A DNA stretch of 64,000 bases from Sulfuricella sp. (GTDB lineage Bacteria; Pseudomonadota; Gammaproteobacteria; Burkholderiales; Sulfuricellaceae). The stretch lies in contig JBAZID010000005.1 in the NCBI GenBank assembly GCA_041651995.1, forward strand, positions 62,001 to 126,000, written 5' to 3'. Shown here one piece after another: positions 1 through 8,697 of this stretch; position 1 is the first letter of the stretch; each line of letters begins with the position of its first letter. The notes beneath the pieces were generated by a model. It searched no databases. It saw nothing but the letters and a program-made list of their open reading frames with translations, and was not told the DNA's origin. The translations under genes were made by a program, and so were the position numbers.

Positions 1-25
1 CGGATAAATCCGGCTCAGGCTGCTG

Positions 26-66
26 ACAAACCCCGTCTTTCCCCGAAGGCGGGGTTTGTTATTTTG
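26..66 (+). terminator. Rho-independent terminator
   Basis: A perfect 10-bp inverted repeat (ACAAACCCCG at 26-35 with CGGGGTTTGT at 50-59) with a 14-nt loop is followed by a T-rich stretch. It would end transcription of a plus-strand gene lying left of the window. The minus-strand asparagine-synthetase gene ends at 170 and could also use the stem, but it has no matching T-run on that side. Bases 67-169 hold nothing I recognise. Confidence 0.8.
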
Positions 67-169
67 TGGCATTGCTCGGCGGGGGAGGATGACTGCTAGG
101 ACATGGAGTTGCTGGTCATCGGCGGCCAGGTGGCGATGCTGAGGCAGAATAACGATTATGGCCGTAAGT

Positions 170-2038
170 TCATTTGCGCGATGATCCGGTGGCGGGCGCC
201 TGCCGCTGCCTGAACCATTGTTCCAGCATCATCAGCACCCAAACCATGGTGCCGTGATAGCCGGCATGCTCGTCCAGATGATGCCCGAGTAGCTTGTCGA
301 TAAAATCCGCGCGGATGATGTGGCGCGATTTCAGATCGCTCAGACTGTCGGCGGCCAGGGCCTGCAACGGCTTGTGATTCTGAAGCCAGACACCGAAAGG
401 CAGGCCGAAACCGTGTTTTTGCTTGGTAATGATCTCGTCCGGCAAAGTGCCCCGTAGCGCCTCCTTAAAGAAATAGCGCAGCTTCGTTCCCTTGAGCTTG
501 AGCTCCGGCGCCAGCCGTGCGGAAAAGGCCACCATTTCGTCGTTAAGAAATGGGAAAGCCACCTCCATCCCAGCCAGTTCACATGCTTTTGCGACCTTGG
601 GCAAATCGTTATCGGCAAGAGTGAATTTCAGATCAAGCGCAAGCATTTTGTTGATCAGACTTTCCGCATGGGCCTGGCGATAGGTTTCATTCAAGCACGA
701 GAGAGGTTGTCCGATATCGGTAGTCGCCAAAAATTCCCGGGTGAATACCTGCTCATGACCATAGCGCTCCAGCAGGTTATAGGTTTCAAGCCGTGCCGGC
801 ATCGGCACCGAGGCCTGGTCGATGTAACTGCGGGCCTTGCGCAACAGTGGAATATTCTGGCCAGCGGGCATGTTGAAAACGATGGGCTCGAGGATACTTC
901 TGCGCAATGCTGAAGGGATGCGTTCGTAAAGGGAAAAGATCGTTTGCTTTGCATAGCGCTCGTTGCCGCCGAACAGTTCGTCCCCCCCGTCTCCGCCCAG
1001 TATCCTGCTCAAGCCGTCCGCCTTTGCCATGCGTGCGCAATAAAATGCTGGCACGGCAGAAGCATTGCCGAAAGGCTGGTCAAAAACCGCCGCGATCTGC
1101 GGAATGGCCGCCACCACATCGTCCGGGGTCACATAATACTCGTGATGCTGGGTAGAGAAATGCCGTGACGCGATGCGGGCATATTCCATCTCATCATAGC
1201 CATCGGCTTCGAAGCCGATGGAGTAGGTCCGCGCAGGCCGCCCACCCGCCGCCCCCAAAATCCCCGCGATCGTGGAGCTATCCGTCCCGCCGCTGAGGAA
1301 CGCGCCTGTCTCCTGATCACCACAGGCTTCGTGTACGCTTGAGTGCAATAGCCGCAGAAACTCCTGCTTGAGGGCAGCGAAAGGCAGTTTTTCCTGCTCC
1401 AGGAACTGCATTTCCCAGTATTTCCGGGTTTCCGCCTTCCCTTTTCCGAAGACGAGATACTCGCCCGGCAGAAGGCGCTGCTGGCCCTTGTAGATCGTGC
1501 CGGGCCCCTGAATCATGTGGAAAAAGACGTAGTTATAAAGCGCCTGCGGATCGATTTCCGGCCTTGCCAGCGGGTGTAGAACCAGTGCATCCGCGGACGA
1601 ACCGAATACCAGGCCTGCGCCGGAAATCTGGTAGGAAAGCGGCTGAATACCCATGCGGTCGATCGCCAGAACGGCCTCGCCGGCATCCTCATTCAGGATG
1701 CAAAGAGAAAATGCGCCCGACAGGTCCGCAAAAATCCGCTCTCCCTTTTCCAGCCAGCCATCAGCCAGGGTTTTTGCAAAGCCCTCTGTCTGCGCCAGAT
1801 GGGCCAGACGCGCATCCTTGAATCTGACCTGGCCCCATACTGCGGCCAAGAGGCCTTCCCTCTGGTAAACATGCGCGCTCTCGCTATTGGCGACAACCGC
1901 CAGTGCGCTCTCCGCACCCGCCCGCACCTGTATGCCGCTGGCGTCGAAACGGGCCAGCGCTCCGGCCATTCTTTCGACTAACTGCAGGTTATCGGCTGCT
2001 GCGGCACCATAGCCGATCCAGCCACACAGACCACTCAC
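170..2038 (-). CDS. Asparagine synthetase-family protein with degenerate glutaminase domain
   Basis: 622 residues. The C-terminal synthetase half looks intact: ATP-pyrophosphatase motif SGGTDSS, GDGGDELFGG, and a KHGFGLPFGVW segment near the end. The N-terminal class II glutaminase half is unusual. The nucleophile Cys is residue 5 (MSGLCGW), not residue 2. The usual HRGPD segment is absent, and the glutamine-binding NGE of the NGEIYN motif reads WGQ. The start is GTG at 2036-2038, supported by AAGGA seven bases upstream; beginning at the Leu codon CTG before Cys5 would put that site too far away. It follows prsR on the same strand after about 190 bp. Homologues occur in exopolysaccharide/PEP-CTERM loci and lasso-peptide loci. 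I infer an ATP-dependent amide- or isopeptide-forming enzyme, using free ammonia or another nucleophile; the substrate is unknown. Confidence 0.85.
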   Translation of the reverse strand: MSGLCGWIGYGAAAADNLQLVERMAGALARFDASGIQVRAGAESALAVVANSESAHVYQREGLLAAVWGQVRFKDARLAHLAQTEGFAKTLADGWLEKGERIFADLSGAFSLCILNEDAGEAVLAIDRMGIQPLSYQISGAGLVFGSSADALVLHPLARPEIDPQALYNYVFFHMIQGPGTIYKGQQRLLPGEYLVFGKGKAETRKYWEMQFLEQEKLPFAALKQEFLRLLHSSVHEACGDQETGAFLSGGTDSSTIAGILGAAGGRPARTYSIGFEADGYDEMEYARIASRHFSTQHHEYYVTPDDVVAAIPQIAAVFDQPFGNASAVPAFYCARMAKADGLSRILGGDGGDELFGGNERYAKQTIFSLYERIPSALRRSILEPIVFNMPAGQNIPLLRKARSYIDQASVPMPARLETYNLLERYGHEQVFTREFLATTDIGQPLSCLNETYRQAHAESLINKMLALDLKFTLADNDLPKVAKACELAGMEVAFPFLNDEMVAFSARLAPELKLKGTKLRYFFKEALRGTLPDEIITKQKHGFGLPFGVWLQNHKPLQALAADSLSDLKSRHIIRADFIDKLLGHHLDEHAGYHGTMVWVLMMLEQWFRQRQAPATGSSRK

Positions 2039-2111
2039 AATAATTTCCTTATATTTTCAAACATCGCTGCCCGTTTATTGCTGGGCACTGAAGCCGGATA
2101 ATCCATTATCA

Positions 2112-2215
2112 GAGCCAAAACATCGTTGTGGGAGCGGCGCCCTCGCCGCGATTTGCGGCCTCATTCGCGCCGGGGACGGCACTCCTGCATGCATGTGCAT
2201 CCCCATGGATAATTT
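2112..2215. repeat. REP-like palindromic dispersed repeat, copy A
   Basis: In the 190-bp gap between prsR and the asparagine-synthetase gene lies a GGAGCGGCGCCCTCGCCGCG-type palindrome, then a CTCCTGCATGCATG block. The same two blocks recur near 62940-63020 with their order and relative orientation changed. This is typical of REP-type intergenic repeats. It has no coding potential. Confidence 0.5.
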
Positions 2216-2229
2216 GGCTAAACCCAATG

Positions 2230-3582
2230 CTACTTGACCCCATGACGGCTCATCAGGTCATAGATGGTGGGCCGGCTGATACCGAGCAGTTCTGCCGCCT
2301 TGACAAGATTTCCATCCACTCGCGCCAGCGCTTTTACCAGGGCCTTGTATTCGGCATCCTCACGTACCTGGCGCAGATTGATAGGCTCATCTGTTGCAGA
2401 GGAAACCTGCAATCCAAGGTCATCCGCAGTAATTTGGGGGCCGTCCGCCATTATGACGGCACGCTTGATGCAGTTTTCCAGTTCCCGCACATTTCCCGGC
2501 CACCCATGGTTTTCTATCGCGGCCAGTGCCTCCTCGCTGAAATTCAGCAAGGAGCGCCCCTCATGGGCACTGAACTTGTTTTTGAAGTGATGCGCCAGCA
2601 GCGCGGCATCGCCCACCCGGCCCCGCAACGGCGGGATCGTAACCACAATCTCGCTCAACCGGTAAAAGAGATCTTCCCGGAATTGCCCGGCCACAATCAG
2701 CTCCTTCAAATTCTGATGTGTTGCGCAGACTATACGAACATCCACGGGAATCTCGTCTCTTCCCCCGATCCTTTCGATCACTCTTTCCTGCAGGAAGCGC
2801 AGGAGTTTCGCCTGCAGGGACATGGGCAGATCCCCCACCTCATCCAGGAAAAAAGTGCCTCCATTAGCGAGTTCGATTTTACCCAGGGTCTGCTTGACCG
2901 CCCCGGTAAAGGCTCCCTTCTCGTAGCCGAACAACTCGCTTTCCAGGAGGTTTTCAGGAATCGCCGCGCAGTTGATGGCCATGAAGCGCTTCCCCTGTCT
3001 GGCGCTCAACTGATGCAGGGCTTTCGCCAGCAATTCCTTTCCCGTCCCGCTGTCGCCCAGCAACATGACCGTGGCATCCGAAGGCGCCACCTTCTCCACG
3101 CTGCGGCACACCTTAAGCAAGCCGGGGTCCCTGCTGATAATGCCGGAAAGAGGTGAATCCGCCTGAGTCTGCAGCAGGCTGCGATTTTCCTGCTGTAGCG
3201 CATGCAGGTAGAAAGCCCTTTCAATCACCAGGCCAAGCATTTCAGGGTCAAAAGGTTTTTGATGAAAATCGTAAGCGCCCATACCGATGGCTTTCACCGC
3301 GTTGCCATGATCCTGGTTACCCGTAAGGACGATCACTTTGGTATCCGGCGCAAGTTCAAGTATCTGCTTCAGGGTGGCCAGGCCCTCCGAAGCGCCATCC
3401 GGGTCGGGGGGAAGGCCAAGGTCCATGGTGACCACGGCAGGTTCGTAGCGGCGAACCTGCGCGAGCGCGCTTTCCCGGTCCCCCGCCACCAGCACTTCAT
3501 ATGCGTCAAAACTCCAGCGCAGTTGTTTTTGCAGCCCGGGATCGTCTTCGATTATCAACAGGTATTTTTTATTTTGACTCAC
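2230..3582 (-). CDS. prsR: PEP-CTERM system sigma-54-dependent response regulator PrsR
   Basis: NtrC-type regulator of 450 residues. The N-terminal receiver has acidic residues IIEDD and phosphoacceptor Asp54 (MDLGLP). The central AAA+ domain has Walker A GDSGTGKE, the sigma-54 contact loop GAFTGA and Walker B FFLDEVGDL. A Fis-type helix-turn-helix closes the protein (AAELLGISRPTIYDLMSRHG). I chose the GTG start at 3582 because GAGG sits six bases upstream; the longer frame would overlap the end of prsK. It lies 16 bp after prsK in an operon with the sugar transferase. In this family PrsR activates RpoN-dependent promoters of exopolysaccharide and PEP-CTERM protein genes. A matching -24/-12 promoter lies upstream of its own operon, so autoregulation is likely. 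Confidence 0.93.
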   Translation of the reverse strand: MSQNKKYLLIIEDDPGLQKQLRWSFDAYEVLVAGDRESALAQVRRYEPAVVTMDLGLPPDPDGASEGLATLKQILELAPDTKVIVLTGNQDHGNAVKAIGMGAYDFHQKPFDPEMLGLVIERAFYLHALQQENRSLLQTQADSPLSGIISRDPGLLKVCRSVEKVAPSDATVMLLGDSGTGKELLAKALHQLSARQGKRFMAINCAAIPENLLESELFGYEKGAFTGAVKQTLGKIELANGGTFFLDEVGDLPMSLQAKLLRFLQERVIERIGGRDEIPVDVRIVCATHQNLKELIVAGQFREDLFYRLSEIVVTIPPLRGRVGDAALLAHHFKNKFSAHEGRSLLNFSEEALAAIENHGWPGNVRELENCIKRAVIMADGPQITADDLGLQVSSATDEPINLRQVREDAEYKALVKALARVDGNLVKAAELLGISRPTIYDLMSRHGVK

Positions 3583-3598
3583 TTCTTTCCTCTTGCCC

Positions 3599-5677
3599 TT
3601 ATGCGGCATTCTCGACAGCATGATTCTGATTATGGAGCGGCAAGGTCATGCGGAAGGTCGTGCCGCTTGACGGGTCGCTGCGGACCTGAAGCTGCCCGCC
3701 AAGTTCGTGGACGTATTCCCTGCTCTCGAACACGCCAACTCCCATACCTGCTGACTTTGTTGATTCAAATGGCTTAAACAGGCGCTCGCGGATAAATGCT
3801 TCGTTCATGCCACGCCCTGTATCCCGAATCTCGATAATTGCGGTCCCATTATCCCTGGTCAGGCACACCCTTACCTGCCCGTCCCGGGGAGTAGCTTCTA
3901 TCGCATTCTGAATGAGATGCCCGATTACCCGTTCGAGGCGGGCCCAGTTGGCCAATACCGGCAGGCCAGCATCCACGATCTCCAGCACCGGCTTTGGCTC
4001 TACTGCGGATTTGACTGCCACCGCTTGCTGCAACAACTGGTCGATAACAAGCGGGGCCGGCTTCTCAATGGAAGCGCCACTGCTCAATCGCTGCAGGAGC
4101 AGCTTCATTTTTTGAATGGAGAGATCCACCGTTTCGAGCATATCTTTCTGGAACTCGGGATTATTCTTGTGTTTTTCCGCATTGGAAAGCATGAGCGACA
4201 ACTGGGAAACCAGATTTTTGAGGTCGTGCACCACAAAGGTGGACATGCGATTGAAAGATTCGAACTGCCGCGCCACCAGGAGTGCATTGGCCGCCTCCTG
4301 TTGAGCAAGGTAACTTGCTGCCTGGCTCCCCGCGATTTTGAGCAGATCGCACACTTCCCAGTTTAATCTGACCCTGCTTCTGGGCTGTGCCAGCACCATA
4401 ATACCAAACAATCTGCGCTGCTGGACCAGAGGAACCACCAGCCAGGCCTTGGGGATAGTCCGCAGCCATGGGGGCATGGAAAATGCGCCATATTTTTCAG
4501 GATTTGAATCATATTCCTGTAAATCGATCACCCACTGCTTATTTTCCAGAAACTGGCAAAAGTCACCCTTTGCCGGCTCCGACCCGCTCGCCAAAGGCAT
4601 ATTCCAGTGCGTCACGAGTTCGCAACTGCCGGATTCCCGGTTGAGCCACAAAGCGCCCCCGGGGCTTTCCACCAACTCGGCTACAGCCTGGATGGTGCGC
4701 TCTTCCAATCCATGCCCGACCTCGGATAGCGTGCGGGTGAAGCGCAGCCATTCCTCCCGGTAATCATAGTTGTAAATAAAAAAATGCTTGCTGATGTACA
4801 CCTTTAGCCAGGAACGCAAACTTCCTGAGAAAAGCACCCCCATGAGCAAAATTACGGCACCAAACAGGAATACCGCCTGCAAGACCGTTCCCCAGTTCCC
4901 GCCAAAAAAACGCAGGTAGTAACCGACAGCCGCCATGGCCAGCAAGTAGAGGGCCGCACCGAACAGTGCCGCGGAATGGAACAGGATACGGCGCGACACC
5001 GAAATCCCTAATGACCACTGAGGATTGCGTGCAGCCGACACAGCGACAAGCGGAACAATCAGGGCATTGACAATCCCTCGTGCGGCCCATATTTCCGAAT
5101 TTACATGCCTGAACAACATGGCATCGCTATACAGATAAAAATCATAGGCAAACACCCCGCCAATTCCCAAACAGAGGTACTTTATTCCCCAACGCTGCTT
5201 GGCCGGTGTATTCCGGTAGAACTGTTCCACCAGGATCATGCCCATGACAGCCATCGCCACGCGCCCGGTGACAACCGTCATAAAAGCAAGCGAACCATGG
5301 AGAGTCCCCTCCCCCCAATGGATATACACGGTTGCAAAAAAAATCAAAAGATAAAAAGCTGCGATACCCGCTACAAACGGCCTGAACCTGACAGAAGTGG
5401 AAGCATCTGTTTTCTGAAAGGATCCCAGCAGCATGACCAGAAAAATGGACCAGCCTGCATTGCGAAAAATTTCCAGGACATCAGTCAGAAGTGACAAGGG
5501 ATGCCCCTTGGCAACATGATAGGCAACCGTCGCTGCCCAAAGTGCCGTAAGCAGGCAGGCGGATGTCAAAATCATCCCATGCAGGCGGCCTCGCCAGCTG
5601 GTCAGCAGAAGCCCGCTCAGGAAAAGAAACGCGACAGCCGCGATGAAGTAGCTATACGCCGCAATGCTTGTCAGCAT
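3599..5677 (-). CDS. prsK: PEP-CTERM system histidine kinase PrsK
   Basis: 692 residues. The N-terminal ~300 residues form about ten hydrophobic membrane segments, followed by a GAF-like cytoplasmic domain. The HisKA segment FVVHDLKNLVSQ carries the phospho-His. The HATPase domain has N-box HLIQNAIEA, G-box DTGRGM and GMGVGVF. It should phosphorylate PrsR, whose gene starts 16 bp downstream. The start MLTSIAAYS at 5677 clears the stop of the preceding glycosyltransferase gene by 19 bp and has GGGAG upstream; the longer frame from 5740 would overlap that gene. The signal sensed is unknown. No exosortase or PEP-CTERM protein gene is visible in this window, so the rest of the system lies elsewhere. 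Confidence 0.93.
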   Translation of the reverse strand: MLTSIAAYSYFIAAVAFLFLSGLLLTSWRGRLHGMILTSACLLTALWAATVAYHVAKGHPLSLLTDVLEIFRNAGWSIFLVMLLGSFQKTDASTSVRFRPFVAGIAAFYLLIFFATVYIHWGEGTLHGSLAFMTVVTGRVAMAVMGMILVEQFYRNTPAKQRWGIKYLCLGIGGVFAYDFYLYSDAMLFRHVNSEIWAARGIVNALIVPLVAVSAARNPQWSLGISVSRRILFHSAALFGAALYLLAMAAVGYYLRFFGGNWGTVLQAVFLFGAVILLMGVLFSGSLRSWLKVYISKHFFIYNYDYREEWLRFTRTLSEVGHGLEERTIQAVAELVESPGGALWLNRESGSCELVTHWNMPLASGSEPAKGDFCQFLENKQWVIDLQEYDSNPEKYGAFSMPPWLRTIPKAWLVVPLVQQRRLFGIMVLAQPRSRVRLNWEVCDLLKIAGSQAASYLAQQEAANALLVARQFESFNRMSTFVVHDLKNLVSQLSLMLSNAEKHKNNPEFQKDMLETVDLSIQKMKLLLQRLSSGASIEKPAPLVIDQLLQQAVAVKSAVEPKPVLEIVDAGLPVLANWARLERVIGHLIQNAIEATPRDGQVRVCLTRDNGTAIIEIRDTGRGMNEAFIRERLFKPFESTKSAGMGVGVFESREYVHELGGQLQVRSDPSSGTTFRMTLPLHNQNHAVENAA

Positions 5678-5696
5678 GAAAAGCCAACTCCCGCAA

Positions 5697-7094
5697 TCAT
5701 CTCCCGCCCTTGCCGAACAGAACGACCTGAACGGTATCAATCAAAATAATTATATCCAGGAACAAACTGTTGTTTTTCACATAGTACAGGTCGTATTGGA
5801 GCTTTTGTAAGGCATCCTCGACCGAGGCTCCATATTGGTAGCGCACCTGGGCCCATCCGGTAATCCCCGGCTTGATGCTGTGTCTTACGTTGTAATAGGG
5901 TATCTCATCGCAGAGCTGTTTCACAAAATAGGGTCTTTCCGGCCGGGGGCCGACAAAACTCATTTCACCCTTCAGAACATTCAGGATTTGTGGCAATTCG
6001 TCGATTCTCAGTTTGCGAATGAACCGCCCCACCTTGGTCGTGCGCGGATCATTTTCAGCCGCCCACTGCGGCTTACCTGCTTTCTCGGCATCATTTCGCA
6101 TGCTGCGGAACTTCATGACCATAAAATGATGGCCATCCTTGCCTACCCTTTTCTGCCGATAAAGAATCGGAGAGCGATCTTCGATATAAATACACAGCGC
6201 AGTAATCATCATCACGGGAAGCGTGGCAATCAAAAGGATCACACTTGCAAGCAGGTCAAAACCCCTTTTAATGCCGGCGCGCAATTGCCCCTGGTCAAAC
6301 CCGCCGCCAAACACCAGCCAGCTTGGCTGTAGCGAGTCCACCCGAATCTGGCACATCTCGCGTTCGAAAAAAGTCGCCGCGTCAATCACCTTATACCCAT
6401 GCAGCTTGCATTTCAGAAGGTCCTGAATGGGAAAGCTCCCATTGCGTCGATTTTGGACCGCCACAACGATCTCATTCACGTTATATTTATTTGCCATGGA
6501 TGTCAGCGACCCATTCACCGGCAACACAGATGAAGGAGGTACAAGACATTCTTCATCTGGCATTGGGATAAAACCAACGATATTGAGTTTATGATGGCCA
6601 TAGTGACTCCCGACCAGATCGCCACACTCCTTGGCCACCGCGCCAACACCCAGAATCATGATTTTCGGCGCCAGATGGCTGAGACTGGACCACCTAAAAA
6701 AAACAATCCGCGTCAGCAAGACCCCTGAAATGGCAATCAAAATAACAATCCCCAATATGCCGCGGCCAAAATAAAGATCCGGTGCCAAATAAAAAACCAG
6801 GGTCATGAGTCCGAATCCCAATGCAAATGCCGGCATGAGGCGTTGCAAAGTACTCTTGAAATCCTCCCTGTAATCCAGTTGATACATCCCAAGAGAAGTC
6901 ATGCTGAATACCATGACGAATGCAAAAGCACCCGCCTCTGGAAATAGCTTTGCAAACGGAATAGCCAAAAGCTGCGAGGAATTCATGAAGCGGATTGAAG
7001 CGCCCAGGTAGACCGAAGCCAGCAGGATGAACACTTCAATTGCGAAAAGAATAATTCCTGTGATTGAGACGTAATGATTGGAAATACGAAACAT
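5697..7094 (-). CDS. XrtA/PEP-CTERM-type undecaprenyl-phosphate sugar phosphotransferase
   Basis: 465 residues, first gene of the operon with prsK and prsR. The N-terminal half has about four to five membrane helices, then a nucleotide-binding-like domain. The C-terminal half is the bacterial sugar transferase domain: KRGFDLLAS, LYRQKRVGKDG, MKFRSMRNDAEK, RTTKVGRFIRKLRIDELPQ, MSFVGPRPERP. The family (TIGR03013-like) transfers a sugar phosphate to undecaprenyl phosphate and so begins exopolysaccharide repeat assembly at the inner membrane. A sigma-54 promoter lies about 135 bp upstream of the ATG. The sugar donor cannot be told from sequence; the UDP-sugar dehydrogenase and epimerase at 8.7-11 kb could supply precursors to the same polymer. 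Confidence 0.9.
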   Translation of the reverse strand: MFRISNHYVSITGIILFAIEVFILLASVYLGASIRFMNSSQLLAIPFAKLFPEAGAFAFVMVFSMTSLGMYQLDYREDFKSTLQRLMPAFALGFGLMTLVFYLAPDLYFGRGILGIVILIAISGVLLTRIVFFRWSSLSHLAPKIMILGVGAVAKECGDLVGSHYGHHKLNIVGFIPMPDEECLVPPSSVLPVNGSLTSMANKYNVNEIVVAVQNRRNGSFPIQDLLKCKLHGYKVIDAATFFEREMCQIRVDSLQPSWLVFGGGFDQGQLRAGIKRGFDLLASVILLIATLPVMMITALCIYIEDRSPILYRQKRVGKDGHHFMVMKFRSMRNDAEKAGKPQWAAENDPRTTKVGRFIRKLRIDELPQILNVLKGEMSFVGPRPERPYFVKQLCDEIPYYNVRHSIKPGITGWAQVRYQYGASVEDALQKLQYDLYYVKNNSLFLDIIILIDTVQVVLFGKGGR

Positions 7095-7229
7095 TTCCTG
7101 TTCCTCGTGTTTTTTGTGTATTTCAAGCTGGTCAGTAAACCATGGTCCGGATTACTCAACTCATGCATCTGCACGGACACGCCAGTTTACTTCCCATCAA
7201 TTAATATCTGATGTCAGTCTCAATCGTAC

Positions 7230-7244
7230 GCAAGGAATATGCCA
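7230..7244 (-). promoter_or_regulatory. Sigma-54 (-24/-12) promoter of the sugar transferase-prsK-prsR operon
   Basis: On the minus strand the sequence reads TGGCAT-N5-TTGC, an essentially perfect RpoN element with the invariant GG and GC at the right spacing. Transcription would start near 7218, giving a leader of about 125 bases before the ATG at 7094. This fits PrsR being a sigma-54 activator. The whole 7095-7491 interval is otherwise non-coding. Confidence 0.8.
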
Positions 7245-7317
7245 TATTACTAACAAGTTGATTTTTTGTGATTTACTTTGACAGGAATGGTAGCCGTGGC
7301 CGCATCAAAGCCGAGCC

Positions 7318-7346
7318 GCTGTCAATGATGTCGAGATATTGACGGC
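7318..7346. promoter_or_regulatory. Candidate PrsR enhancer site (inverted repeat)
   Basis: An imperfect inverted repeat (GCTGTCAAT at 7318-7326, ATTGACGGC at 7338-7346, one G/T mismatch) spans the octamer TGTCGAGA at 7329-7336. It lies about 75-100 bp upstream of the -24 element, where activators of this class bind. The octamer recurs, as TCTCGACA on the plus strand, upstream of the second sigma-54-like promoter at 15.7 kb. Binding by PrsR is inference. Confidence 0.45.
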
Positions 7347-7491
7347 AGCCTTGCCGCTCAACACGCATCTGTATCATTCCTGATTATGGGACAGGTTTCA
7401 CTCGACAGCTTGCGGGCCAGCCAATGACACAAAACGGCTTTAACAGCCATCCTTCCAGCGGTTCAAGCCAGGCGCCTGTTATTATTTATGG

Positions 7492-8304
7492 TCATTTGCG
7501 TTGCAAAAGGGTACGCACATAGTTGCTGGGGATAGCGTAGGTAATACCGCTCGGATGGCTCAATGCACTTTCCTTCATTCCCTTAATTAAAACCTTGTTT
7601 ATGATCCCGTAGACGATTCCGGTTTCCGGATCGTAAAGCGGACTGCCGCTATTGCCGGGGTAGGCTGTTCCATCAAGCTGAAACACGGTATAAGCCGATT
7701 TTTGAAGCTGGGCGATCACTTTTACATCCAACTGTTTGGAATTCAGCGCGGGCAAAACAACGGGAGTGATTGATGAAAGCATTCCGCGATGGGTCACGGG
7801 ATGGAACCCGAGGATCATGCCAATGGGAAACCCGGTAAACGCAAACATTTGCCCTTCCCTGACCGTGCCGGAATCCCCCAATTCCATCGCGGGGAGCACT
7901 GAACCGCTGATCTGGAGCAGTGCAAGGTCGTGTTCCGTGTCAAGTGCGATCTGAACCGCTGCCCTAAGCTCCTGCTCCTTGTCGCCTCTTGCCACGATAA
8001 CGACAAGAGACTCCATCCTGTCGGCATTCATCACCTTCGGAATAACGTGCGCGTTGGTTACAATAAGCGAGCCATTGCCCACAACGAAACCCGTGCCCAT
8101 GAAACTCACGGAAGGGCTGCGCGTCTTTTGGAAAGTGCCGATCCCAACAACAGATGGCTTTACAGCTTCAATGGTATTGGAAAGATCCCCCCCCCAAAGC
8201 TGGCTGGCAAAAAAACACCCCAAGCACAACAGAATAACTCTTTTGGCATAGACAAGGGAAGTCAATAAAACACCAACCCGGATGAACATCATCTTGATAT
8301 TCAT
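7492..8304 (-). CDS. Secreted trypsin-like serine protease
   Basis: 270 residues with an N-terminal hydrophobic signal segment and no PDZ domain. The catalytic triad is visible: His in VTNAHVIPK, Asp in DTEHDLALL, Ser in YPGNSGSPLY. The fold is that of the trypsin/DegP superfamily, and the enzyme should act in the periplasm or at the surface. The start at 8304 is set by GGAGGT just upstream, which a longer frame would translate. Its position beside the PEP-CTERM sugar transferase suggests processing of an envelope or exopolysaccharide-associated protein, but the substrate is unknown. A run of nine C on the plus strand (G9 in the message, 8187-8195) lies in the codons right after the signal segment, so slippage could switch the gene off. 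Confidence 0.85.
   Translation of the reverse strand: MNIKMMFIRVGVLLTSLVYAKRVILLCLGCFFASQLWGGDLSNTIEAVKPSVVGIGTFQKTRSPSVSFMGTGFVVGNGSLIVTNAHVIPKVMNADRMESLVVIVARGDKEQELRAAVQIALDTEHDLALLQISGSVLPAMELGDSGTVREGQMFAFTGFPIGMILGFHPVTHRGMLSSITPVVLPALNSKQLDVKVIAQLQKSAYTVFQLDGTAYPGNSGSPLYDPETGIVYGIINKVLIKGMKESALSHPSGITYAIPSNYVRTLLQRK
8187..8195. repeat. Homopolymer tract C9 (G9 in the protease reading direction)
   Basis: Nine consecutive C on the plus strand encode part of Trp-Gly-Gly-Asp just after the protease signal segment. Runs of this length are slippage-prone; a change of one base would frameshift the gene near its start. Active phase variation is inference. Confidence 0.5.
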
Positions 8305-8393
8305 GGCCACCTCCATAACATGTAGCAGAAGAAATCAGGCTGGTCGCAACCACCCCGATTTTGGCATCTTTACTCGATAGAGCAATCGATTTC

Positions 8394-8561
8394 CTAGCAG
8401 CCTGTCGGACTTGAAGAATCGAAGCGAAAATTTGACTGGGCGAGGACAGATTTTGTCGGTTTTGCCGGGCAATAGTCATTCTATTGCCCAAAAAAGCGGC
8501 GAAATATGGGCCGGCCAGGCGAATTTGCAGCCGATTTCCTTTAAGTCCGACAGGCTGCTAG
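8394..8561. mobile_element. MITE-like element with 19-bp perfect terminal inverted repeats
   Basis: CTAGCAGCCTGTCGGACTT at 8394-8412 is matched exactly in inverted form at 8543-8561. CTAG at both outer ends could be a target duplication. The 168-bp element has no coding frame but has an internal perfect hairpin, GGGCAATAG/CTATTGCCC, at 8467-8489. It fits a non-autonomous miniature element moved by a transposase encoded elsewhere. It sits in the 393-bp divergent gap between the protease gene and the sugar dehydrogenase gene, so it may influence both promoters. No second copy was seen in the window. Confidence 0.8.
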
Positions 8562-8697
8562 ACCTTTACCAGTATAATCCATAAAATAATTGCGAAAGCG
8601 CTCCGGGCAAGCGTGGAAATATTGCCAGAGCCCAGGATTGAAGCCTGCCGGGATGTCAGTTAAATTGAATTTTATGCCAAAAACAAAGGGATACTTG

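Noticed and set aside
2128..3156. 342-codon plus-strand open frame opposite prsR
   Set aside because: Lies wholly over the well-supported prsR gene; no recognisable domain and typical of an antisense shadow.
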